Assembly: GCA_047622145.1 (NCBI GenBank)
Contig: JBLHMO010000011.1
Span: 1 to 38,091, forward strand
Length of the DNA: 38,091 nt
Reading direction: 5' to 3'
Origin: Litorivivens sp047622145
GTDB lineage: Bacteria > Pseudomonadota > Gammaproteobacteria > Pseudomonadales > Spongiibacteraceae
Position numbers and translations under genes: made by a program. The stretch's first letter is position 1. Each line of letters opens with the position of its first letter. The notes under the pieces were generated by a model that was given only the letters and a program-made list of their open reading frames with translations, ran no database searches and was not told where the DNA came from. Shown piece by piece: positions 25,888-33,105 of the stretch.

Positions 25888-26925
25888 TTGGAATTTCTTA
25901 GCGAATACGGCCTCTTCCTCGCCAAAACCATCACATTTGTTGCGGCGCTTATTGTCATTATCGGCATATTGGCATCCCTAGGCTCGCGTCGACGCGAACC
26001 TGAGGGCCATATCGAAGTCAGCGCACTGAATGACCGCTATGACGACTGGGAAGATCAAATCAAGGCGATGGTGCTTGATGAGGCCAGCCTGAAACAAGAG
26101 CGCAAAGATTACAAGAAGAAGCACAAAGCTGAACAGAAGGCCCGCAAAAAAAGCGACACACCGGAAGATAAGCCTCGACTCTACATCTTGGATTTTGACG
26201 GTGATATTAAAGCCTCGGCCGTCGACTGCCTGCGCCACGAAATCTCTGCGGTTCTCACCGTTATCCGCGAGCAGGATGAAGTTCTGCTCAGGTTGGAAAG
26301 TGGTGGCGGCATGGTTCACACCTACGGGCTTGCGGCTTCGCAACTTGAGCGAATTCGAAAGCACGGCATTCAGCTTACCGTCGCGGTTGATCTCGTCGCG
26401 GCTAGCGGCGGCTATATGATGGCCTGTATCGGCAACCGCATTTTGGCGGCACCGTTTGCCGTCATCGGGTCAATTGGCGTTATTGCCCAGATACCGAACT
26501 TTCATCGCCTGCTAAAGCAGCACAACGTCGACTTCGAGATGCATACCGCTGGCGAATTTAAGCGGACGCTGACCGTATTCGGAGAGAATACTGATGAGGG
26601 TCGCGAGAAATTCCAAGAAGAGTTGGAAGATACTCACGGGCTATTCAAGGACTTTGTCCGTGAGCACCGTCCGCAACTGGCCGTAGAGACAGTCGCAACC
26701 GGCGAAGTCTGGTTTGGTAAAAAGGCGCTCGATAATGCGCTGATTGATGAGCTGCAGACCAGCGATGAATACCTGCTCAGCAAGCGCGACACGACCGAAT
26801 TGTTTGCCGTGAAGTACGTAACAAAGAAAACCCTTGCAGAAAAAGTCGGCGTCGCCGCTCACAGCGCCTTCGATACCGCTATTGGAAAGTGGCTAAGCCG
26901 CTTGAGCCAGCGCCCCCTAAGCTGA
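25888..26925 (+). CDS. sohB: Inner-membrane serine peptidase SohB
   Basis: A 345-residue SppA/SohB-family (S49) protease anchored by one N-terminal helix (about 12-31), followed by a charged stretch (KKKHKAEQKARKKSD). The catalytic dyad is Ser173 in AASGGYMMAC and Lys225 in GEFKRTLT; LESGGGMVHTYG and GSIGVIAQIPNFHRLL are typical of SohB. The start is TTG with AGGAG at a good distance, so the unusual start is well supported. It probably degrades membrane or periplasmic peptides. It is in the same direction as its neighbours. Confidence 0.96.
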   Translation: MEFLSEYGLFLAKTITFVAALIVIIGILASLGSRRREPEGHIEVSALNDRYDDWEDQIKAMVLDEASLKQERKDYKKKHKAEQKARKKSDTPEDKPRLYILDFDGDIKASAVDCLRHEISAVLTVIREQDEVLLRLESGGGMVHTYGLAASQLERIRKHGIQLTVAVDLVAASGGYMMACIGNRILAAPFAVIGSIGVIAQIPNFHRLLKQHNVDFEMHTAGEFKRTLTVFGENTDEGREKFQEELEDTHGLFKDFVREHRPQLAVETVATGEVWFGKKALDNALIDELQTSDEYLLSKRDTTELFAVKYVTKKTLAEKVGVAAHSAFDTAIGKWLSRLSQRPLS

Positions 26926-26959
26926 GATACTCCAGTCAGTGTCGATGTAGAGGTGCCTA

Positions 26960-27397
26960 GTGGAAGTTCGTTGCCAGCGTGGTCTGACTTTACGTGAAAT
27001 TCTGGTTTTGTTGCTGGTGCTTTCGGCCATTGCGGCCGGCCTGTCCCCGATTATCCATGGGCGCTTGGGCGACTATCGTCTTGCCAGTACTCATGCACAA
27101 TTGAACGAAATAGCGGCAGCACTGGAACGCTATAAACTCGACAATCATTTCTATCCAGCCACCGCGCAGGGGCTTGAGGCGCTGATTGTGCTGCCAGCAA
27201 CCGAGCCTGTTCCCCGAAACTGGAATAAGGGCGGCTACTTGGATAGTGATGTAATCTCGCTGGATCCGTGGGGGAATCCCTACGTTTATCGTGATCAGGA
27301 TGGCGGTCGATACTTCGAGCTGCTCTCGCTGGGAAGTGATGGGGAGCTCGGTGGCGACGATATGGCCAGCGATATCCGCAGTCCGGCAGGAGGCTGA
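26960..27397 (+). CDS. Lone GspG-like type II pseudopilin
   Basis: A 145-residue pseudopilin. The prepilin peptidase site is near residue 8 (RG|LTLREILVLLLVLSAIAAG), with Glu at +5 but Leu rather than the usual Phe at +1. The helix is followed by the GspG core (STHAQLNEIAAALERYKLDNHFYPATAQGLEAL). The C-terminal calcium-type loop has DPWGNPYVYRD and LGSDGELGGDDMASDI, close to GspG. It starts with GTG after AGAGGT. No other gsp gene is present, so it is an orphan of a type II secretion or minor-pilin system. Confidence 0.88.
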   Translation: MEVRCQRGLTLREILVLLLVLSAIAAGLSPIIHGRLGDYRLASTHAQLNEIAAALERYKLDNHFYPATAQGLEALIVLPATEPVPRNWNKGGYLDSDVISLDPWGNPYVYRDQDGGRYFELLSLGSDGELGGDDMASDIRSPAGG

Positions 27398-27445
27398 TAC
27401 GCCTCCTTGCCTTTGCCGTATGCCACTTCTGTGTTAAGAAGAACG

Positions 27446-27451
27446 TATAAT
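27446..27451 (+). promoter_or_regulatory. Candidate -10 box before the wax ester synthase gene
   Basis: A perfect TATAAT lies 26 bases before the ATG at 27477, in a 79-bp gap. The -35 side is weak (CACTTC, 16 bases upstream), so it may need an activator or be chance. Confidence 0.4.
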
Positions 27452-27476
27452 AATTTGGAAATTGACAGGAATTTCT

Positions 27477-28988
27477 ATGAAGCAATTGGGTGTACTTGAT
27501 ACCGCATTTATTAATCTCGAGCAGACCAATACCCCGCAGCATATAGGCGGCCTGGGTATATACGATCCCTCAACTGCACCTGGCGGCGTCGTTCGCTTCA
27601 AGCAGGTTATCGCTAATTTTGAAAAGCGCTTGAATCGTTTGCCCCTGTTTCGCACACGGCTGCATGAAGTGCCGGGCAATATTGATCGGCCATACTGGGT
27701 GGTGGACGAAAATTTTGACGTGGAGTTTCACCTGCGTCATATCGCCTTACCTCATCCCGGAGACTGGCGTCAGCTCTGCATTCAAATTGCCCGCCTGCAT
27801 GCTCGGCCGTTGGATATGTCACGGCCTCTGTGGGAGGCCTACATCATTGAAGGGCTAGACAAAATCCCCGCGTTGCCCGAGGGCAGCTTCGCCATTTATA
27901 CAAAAATGCATCATGCGCTGGTTGACGGTGCCGGCGGCCAATCCTTTATGGCTGCGCTACACGACCTTGAGCCAGATCCCGAAGAAACTAATTACCTGTT
28001 AAATCAGAAACCTTTGATTATTGATCGTCAGCCCAATGCGGGTGAATTGGTCGTGCGAGCAGTTCTTAATCAGACTAAAAACACCCTCACTATGGCAAGT
28101 GGCAGTGTCGGCTTGGCGAAAGATTTTGCCAAACTGGGCTATGGCATTCTTCGCAAGACTATCCCGCGACCGGATATACAGGCGCCCAAAACGCGATTTA
28201 ATGACCCGGTGGGCAAACACCGTGTATTTGAGGCGCTTTCTTTTAAGGTTGAGGACTTCAAGTTTGTCAAAAATGCCTTTGGCATAAAGCTTAACGATGT
28301 CGCGCTGGCCGTCGTTGCCGGTGCCATGGTTCGCTACCTCACACACGTTGGCGAGGCTCCGGAGACCTCACTGGTAGCAACGATTCCTATGGATATGCGC
28401 ACGCGGCGCGGAGAAAATGGCGATAACAATCAAGTTGGCTCGGTATTTTGCAAGTTGCATACCGATATCGCTGACCCGGTCGAACGTTTGAAAGCCATTC
28501 ATGAAAGCGCGAACGTCGCCAAAGAGTTTGGTGAGAAATCTCCCTTGGTTGATGCCTTGAAGCTGGTAGGGGTGCTTTCGCCCTGGTTCGCGAAAAGCGG
28601 CGCGAAATTGTACTCAAGCGGCAAGATTTCGCGGCATATGCCGGTGAATGTGAGCACGGTCGTGACCAATGTGCCAGGGCCGGATTTCGATCTTTACATC
28701 GCGGGTGCCAGACTTGTTCAGTACCACGCACTGGGAGTTTTAACCCCAGGCGTAGGTTTGTTCCATGCAGTATTTTCATTTGGTAGCGCGCTCACAATAT
28801 CGGTGCTGGCTGATCGCGACCAGCTCGACCAGCCCGACAAGTACTGCGAGTTTCTGAATGATTCATTCAAGGAGCTTTACGCTCTGGCCGAGAAGGCGGT
28901 TTACACGGCGGAGATAAACAAACAACAGTCCATCAAACCGGCGCGCCGTAAAAAGACTGCGTCTAGCAGTAAATCCGACGTCGTGTAA
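27477..28988 (+). CDS. Wax ester synthase/diacylglycerol acyltransferase (WS/DGAT family)
   Basis: A 503-residue bifunctional-type O-acyltransferase that joins acyl-CoA to fatty alcohols or diacylglycerol to make storage lipid. The catalytic motif HHALVDGAGG has His145, His146 and Asp150. Other conserved blocks are LGVLDTAFINLEQ at the start, PLDMSRPLWEAYIIEGL, VPMD-like TIPMDMRT, NVSTVVTNVPGPDFDLYIAGA and GVGLFHAVFSFGSALTISV. ATG 27477 follows AGGA; the longer TTG frame from 27462 is rejected. The Lys/Ser-rich tail (RRKKTASSSKS) is free. It is first in a group with the amidohydrolase, 20 bp downstream. Confidence 0.95.
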   Translation: MKQLGVLDTAFINLEQTNTPQHIGGLGIYDPSTAPGGVVRFKQVIANFEKRLNRLPLFRTRLHEVPGNIDRPYWVVDENFDVEFHLRHIALPHPGDWRQLCIQIARLHARPLDMSRPLWEAYIIEGLDKIPALPEGSFAIYTKMHHALVDGAGGQSFMAALHDLEPDPEETNYLLNQKPLIIDRQPNAGELVVRAVLNQTKNTLTMASGSVGLAKDFAKLGYGILRKTIPRPDIQAPKTRFNDPVGKHRVFEALSFKVEDFKFVKNAFGIKLNDVALAVVAGAMVRYLTHVGEAPETSLVATIPMDMRTRRGENGDNNQVGSVFCKLHTDIADPVERLKAIHESANVAKEFGEKSPLVDALKLVGVLSPWFAKSGAKLYSSGKISRHMPVNVSTVVTNVPGPDFDLYIAGARLVQYHALGVLTPGVGLFHAVFSFGSALTISVLADRDQLDQPDKYCEFLNDSFKELYALAEKAVYTAEINKQQSIKPARRKKTASSSKSDVV

Positions 28989-29008
28989 GTAAATTCAGGA
29001 GAATAACC

Positions 29009-30895
29009 ATGCCGGACGGTGCCGCAACAGTCAGCCAGTGGGATACCCTTATTCGCGGCGCGCTCGTATTTGATGGTAGTGGCAGTGCGCCAAAATTTCA
29101 GGATATTGCGCTTCGCGATGGGAAGGTCGCTGCCAAGGCGGCCTCGCTAGATGCGAGTTTCGCCACTGAGGTCGTCGAGGCTGGCGGCATGTGGTTAACG
29201 CCCGGACTGCTGGATATTCACACCCACCTCGATCTTGAGGTTGAAGTTAACCCAGGCCTCGGTGATGCGGTACGCCACGGCACCACCACTGTCGTGGTCG
29301 GCAATTGCTCCCTGGGAACGGCCTTTGGCGCCCAGCTAAAAAATGGCGAAAGCCCCATCATCGACTGCTTTACCCGGGTTGAAAATATGCCTAAGCGGGT
29401 CTTGCAGAAGTGTGTAGACAAGATGGATTGGCACAACACCGCCGACTATCTCAGTCACTTCGAACGCATTCCCTTAGGGCCGAATATCGCGCCACTGCTG
29501 CCGCACTCCATGTTGCGCGCCGAGGTAATGGGGGTGGACGCCAGCGTTAGCCGCAAGCCTACCCAAGCCGAGCGTGAAAAAATGCTCGAGCTTATGAACG
29601 AGGCGATGGATCAGGGCTATATCGGCATGTCGACCGATAGCATTATATTTCATTATTTGTCGAACGATCCTCACAAAGAGAAACGAATTCCGACCCAGTT
29701 TGCTGACGAGCGCGAGCTGAAATCGCTGATCAATGTCTTGCGCGCGCGCGGCCGGGTCTGGCAGGCAACGCCGGACAGCAAAAATATGTTCACAACCCTG
29801 CGGCGTTTTTTCTGGACCTCGGGCCGTCTGTTTGGCAAACCGCTAAAGGTGAGTGCACTCACAGCGATAGATTTCAAATCCACCCCCGGCGTGTGGCAGC
29901 GATTACTGCGCTTGGCCAAATTACTGAATTCGCCACTACTGCGCGGGCATTTTCATTTTCAAGCGCTGGCAACTAATTTCAGAATGTGGGGCAACGGCGT
30001 CCAGTGCCCCATTTTTGAGGAGCTTGAATCTACCCGAGCCCTTATCGCCTGCGAGGTTGACGATGTAGCGGGGCGCTTGGCACTTATGCAAACGCCTGAT
30101 TGGCAGGAGCAGTTTCGCAAAGACTGGGAAGCGGTATCGCCCAAGCCGCCGACATTGCTCAATCGTTTGGGCGTGCCATCGTCAACCTTCCAACTTGACC
30201 CAGACGATATTGTTATCGATCCGGTAACTCCGGTGCCTAGCTGGCATGATCAGAAACTCTCGGAAGTGTACCGTCGCTTTTGCGCTTACCAAAAGGGCGA
30301 CGTTAAAGATTTCACGGCGCAAGAGTTGACCGTCTACGCAGCGGCGCCAGCCAATTGTCGCTCACTCGCAGACTTTTTTGCGCACTGCCTGCGTCAGTTC
30401 GATATGCGTTTTCGCTGGTGGCTGGATGTGGCCAATGTTGACCCAGACATCACCGCCGAGATACTGTTTGACGAAAATACCATGCCAGGCTTTAACGACA
30501 GTGGTGCGCACATCACCAATCTGGCGTTCTACGACGGCAACTTGTTAAACCTACAAATCGCACAGAGAACCGATCTCAACAAAGTCGCCATCGCGGTGAA
30601 AAGACTGACGCGCGATCCGGCAGAATTTTTTAATCTTGATGTGGGTGGTATCGAGCCCGGCGAGCAGGCCGATTTGGTATTGATCAACCCAGAACAGCTA
30701 CGACAGTACGACTCCAATAGCAATAGACAACTGGTTTACAACCCTCAGTTTGAACATGACGTACTGGTAAATCGCTCCGACGGCGTGGTCGAGCAAGTGT
30801 ATATTCACGGCGTGCGCGTATGGGAATCGGCTTCGCGCTTTACCGAAGCACTTGGCCAGAAAACTTTGGGCCGGGCTTTGACTGCCGTGCGTTAA
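29009..30895 (+). CDS. Amidohydrolase of the N-acyl-D-amino-acid deacylase (D-aminoacylase-like) type
   Basis: A 628-residue amidohydrolase-superfamily enzyme. Metal-site marks are LLDIHTHLD (His pair), Cys in VVGNCSLG (the ligand known from D-aminoacylases) and HFHFQA. The likely catalytic Asp is in MPGFNDSGAHITNLAFYDGNL. The C-terminal GGIEPGEQADLVLINPEQL is the usual metal-independent beta-sandwich part. It may hydrolyse an N-acyl amide or related lipid, but the substrate is unknown. The start follows AGGAGA, 20 bp after WS/DGAT, suggesting one message. A palindrome and terminator-like hairpin follow it. Confidence 0.9.
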   Translation: MPDGAATVSQWDTLIRGALVFDGSGSAPKFQDIALRDGKVAAKAASLDASFATEVVEAGGMWLTPGLLDIHTHLDLEVEVNPGLGDAVRHGTTTVVVGNCSLGTAFGAQLKNGESPIIDCFTRVENMPKRVLQKCVDKMDWHNTADYLSHFERIPLGPNIAPLLPHSMLRAEVMGVDASVSRKPTQAEREKMLELMNEAMDQGYIGMSTDSIIFHYLSNDPHKEKRIPTQFADERELKSLINVLRARGRVWQATPDSKNMFTTLRRFFWTSGRLFGKPLKVSALTAIDFKSTPGVWQRLLRLAKLLNSPLLRGHFHFQALATNFRMWGNGVQCPIFEELESTRALIACEVDDVAGRLALMQTPDWQEQFRKDWEAVSPKPPTLLNRLGVPSSTFQLDPDDIVIDPVTPVPSWHDQKLSEVYRRFCAYQKGDVKDFTAQELTVYAAAPANCRSLADFFAHCLRQFDMRFRWWLDVANVDPDITAEILFDENTMPGFNDSGAHITNLAFYDGNLLNLQIAQRTDLNKVAIAVKRLTRDPAEFFNLDVGGIEPGEQADLVLINPEQLRQYDSNSNRQLVYNPQFEHDVLVNRSDGVVEQVYIHGVRVWESASRFTEALGQKTLGRALTAVR

Positions 30896-30904
30896 TTGAT
30901 GCGG

Positions 30905-30926
30905 GCTTGGCAATCGATTGCCAAGC
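30905..30926. promoter_or_regulatory. Perfect 22-bp palindrome
   Basis: Half-site GCTTGGCAATC is followed by its exact reverse complement with no spacer. It lies 9 bp after the amidohydrolase stop and about 118 bp before the acyl-CoA synthetase start. It could be an operator for a dimeric (for example TetR-type) regulator or an 8- to 9-bp stem hairpin of a terminator; no T-run follows directly. Confidence 0.6.
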
Positions 30927-30952
30927 AGTGGCTTGCGGGGCGCTACTTTTTT
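30927..30952 (+). terminator. Probable rho-independent terminator after the amidohydrolase gene
   Basis: AGTGGC at 30927-30932 pairs with GCTACT at 30942-30947 (one G-U), with a 9-base loop, followed directly by TTTTT. It starts right after the 22-bp palindrome, which may add a second stem. Confidence 0.45.
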
Positions 30953-31044
30953 GTCTTACCCAATAACTATTTTCCTGTTCTGGCACTAATAATAACGGCA
31001 AATCGGTAATACGATTCACTCAAGATAGTTAACGGGGAGTATCT

Positions 31045-32601
31045 ATGCACAGCTCACTTTCATCACTGCTTGTTCGTAACGCGCAAACCATCCCCAATCA
31101 AATTGCCACCGTGATGGAGGGCAGGGAAAAAACGTGGTCAGAACTTCTGCTACGCGTGAAGCGCATAGCCGGTGCCTTGCAGGCTCAAGGCGTAAAGCCG
31201 GGCGACAGGATCGGCATTCTGGCGCTGAATTCTGATCGATATTTCGAATTGATTTATGCAATACCCTGGCTTGGTGCCGTCGCCGTGCCCATTAATATCC
31301 GCCTGGCGCCCCCGGAAATCACCCACTGGATTACGGATTCACAAACCCAATATTTATTTGTGGACGCGTTTTTCAAGGACTGCATTGCAGACATACGCGA
31401 TAAATTGCCGCTGAAAGCAGTTTGGGGAATGGAAGAGCAGGCGACAGATCTCACGGTAGACACGATGGCGAGTAGCGGACCTGCGCTGGAGGATTACCAG
31501 AGCCGTGCGGATGATCTCGCCTTTTTAATGTATACCGGCGGCACCACCGGCCCTTCAAAGGGCGTAATGCTCAGCCATCGCAACCTCTTGAGTTCCTGCC
31601 TGCAAGCCTTGCCCACACTGATTGACGTGAATTGGCCGCTAGAAAAGCGCTTTCTGCGGGTTGCTCCCATGTTTCATGTTGCCGACATGTACAACGGTTT
31701 TACCCAAACGATACTCGGTACCACCCATATCATCCTGCCATTTTTTGATCCCAAGGCTGTGATGGACGCGTTACAAAAAGAACGCGTCACCTACGTCATG
31801 CTGGTGCCGACGATGCTGGGCATGTTGATGCAGCTCCCCGAGTTTGAAGACTATGATCTGTCAGCCTTGCGAGCCATTGGCTATGGCGCGTCACCCATGC
31901 CCCAGACGGTTTTACAGCGCGCACAAAAACTATTGCCGAACGTAGAATTTTTTCAGGCCTACGGGCAAACTGAGGCGGCGCCTATTATTACGGTACTCAC
32001 GGCCAAAGATCATAGCCATCCCAAAAACGAAAAGATTCTGCAATCGGCGGGGCAGGTCGTTCCGGGCGTTGAGCTTCAAATACTCGGTGAGGATGGCAAG
32101 ATACTGGCCGACGGCGACGTGGGCGAAGTTTGTGTGCGTGGCGACAATATTATGCGGGGTTACTGGAATTTGCCTGACAAAACCGCAGAAACACTAAAAA
32201 ATGGCTGGCTGCATACTGGCGATGGTGGTTATCTGGAAGAAGGCTATTTGTATATCGTCGATCGCGTAAAAGACATGATTATCTCCGGCGGCGAAAATAT
32301 CTATTCGTCGGAGGTAGAGCAGGCCGTCTACAAACACGAGGCAGTGGAACAGTGTGCGGTGATCGGTATTCCGAATGATCAATGGGGTGAGCAAGTCCAC
32401 GCGATCGTGGTCCTAAAAACAGGGCAGGCGGTCGCCGAGGATGTGTTAATCGCTCACTGTCGAGAATGGATTGCCGGTTACAAATGTCCTCGCTCAGTCG
32501 AGTTCCGAGCGGAGCCGCTGCCGCTGTCCGGTGTATCCAAAGTATTGAAAAATGAACTTCGCAAGCCTTATTGGCAAGGCAAAGAGCGTGCGGTCAATTA
32601 A
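31045..32601 (+). CDS. Long/medium-chain acyl-CoA synthetase (fatty-acyl-CoA ligase)
   Basis: A 518-residue ANL-superfamily enzyme that activates a carboxylic acid with ATP and CoA. The AMP-binding P-loop is FLMYTGGTTGPSKGVMLSHRN (residues about 154-174). Further motifs are QAYGQTEAAP, TGDGGYLEEGYLYIVDRVKDMIISGGENIYSSEVE and the C-terminal catalytic Lys in PLPLSGVSKVLKNELR. The acyl chain length cannot be read from sequence. The ATG follows GGGGAG. It follows the amidohydrolase but likely has its own start site, given the palindrome and hairpin between them. Confidence 0.95.
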   Translation: MHSSLSSLLVRNAQTIPNQIATVMEGREKTWSELLLRVKRIAGALQAQGVKPGDRIGILALNSDRYFELIYAIPWLGAVAVPINIRLAPPEITHWITDSQTQYLFVDAFFKDCIADIRDKLPLKAVWGMEEQATDLTVDTMASSGPALEDYQSRADDLAFLMYTGGTTGPSKGVMLSHRNLLSSCLQALPTLIDVNWPLEKRFLRVAPMFHVADMYNGFTQTILGTTHIILPFFDPKAVMDALQKERVTYVMLVPTMLGMLMQLPEFEDYDLSALRAIGYGASPMPQTVLQRAQKLLPNVEFFQAYGQTEAAPIITVLTAKDHSHPKNEKILQSAGQVVPGVELQILGEDGKILADGDVGEVCVRGDNIMRGYWNLPDKTAETLKNGWLHTGDGGYLEEGYLYIVDRVKDMIISGGENIYSSEVEQAVYKHEAVEQCAVIGIPNDQWGEQVHAIVVLKTGQAVAEDVLIAHCREWIAGYKCPRSVEFRAEPLPLSGVSKVLKNELRKPYWQGKERAVN

Positions 32602-32649
32602 GGCCTTACAATCAGGGTTTGCCAACTCAATAGCTAAATAAGGAAAAAC

Positions 32650-33072
32650 ATGGCCGCGACCATTCCCGCATCGCACGTGGATATACTAGAAACTGCATTT
32701 TCCGCGATGGTCACCACTATTCGCCACAAAGACGGTTTACCCTCTACCAACCCCGTGTCTTTTGTCTGGGATGGAGAGTACGTTCGCTTTAGTACGCTTA
32801 AGCAGCGGGTAAAGTATAAAAACCTGATCAACAACCCCTTGCTGACAATGTGCATGATGGACCCGAGGGATATGACGCGCTATATCGAAATTCGCGGCCG
32901 CGGCGAGGTCGCAGACGACCCCGCCGGCGAATGGAACAAGGCTATTTATCGCCAAGTGATGGGAGTGGAATTTACGCTCGACGAAGCGGATGCCGAGCGT
33001 GTCATAGTTACTCTGATTCCTGAGCAGGTTTCTGCGCCGCTGTTATACGGCGGAAAGTTGGCGCGGCAATAG
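32650..33072 (+). CDS. PPOX-class (pyridoxamine-oxidase fold) oxidoreductase, F420-dependent type
   Basis: A 140-residue split-barrel flavin/F420 enzyme. Family features are TTIRHKDGLPSTNPVSFVWDGEYVRFSTLKQRVKYKNLINNPLLTMCMMDP and RYIEIRGRGEVADDP. This matches small Rv1155-like proteins annotated as F420-dependent (TIGR03618-like). FMN or heme binding are alternatives. The start follows AAGGA, 48 bp after the acyl-CoA synthetase. The substrate is unknown. It converges with cusA. Confidence 0.85.
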   Translation: MAATIPASHVDILETAFSAMVTTIRHKDGLPSTNPVSFVWDGEYVRFSTLKQRVKYKNLINNPLLTMCMMDPRDMTRYIEIRGRGEVADDPAGEWNKAIYRQVMGVEFTLDEADAERVIVTLIPEQVSAPLLYGGKLARQ

Positions 33073-33105
33073 TCTAGCTATGCGTCACTGCGACTGTACT
33101 ATTGC
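33066..33105. terminator. Inverted repeat between convergent PPOX and cusA genes
   Basis: GCAATAGT (33066-33073) and ACTATTGC (33098-33105) are exact inverted copies around a 24-base loop that spans the gap between the stop codons. It may stop transcription from both sides, but there is no T-run. Confidence 0.3.

Noticed and set aside
27462..27476. Upstream TTG start of the WS/DGAT gene
   Set aside because: The ATG at 27477 has AGGA at the right distance, and the extra residues do not belong to the family's N-terminus.
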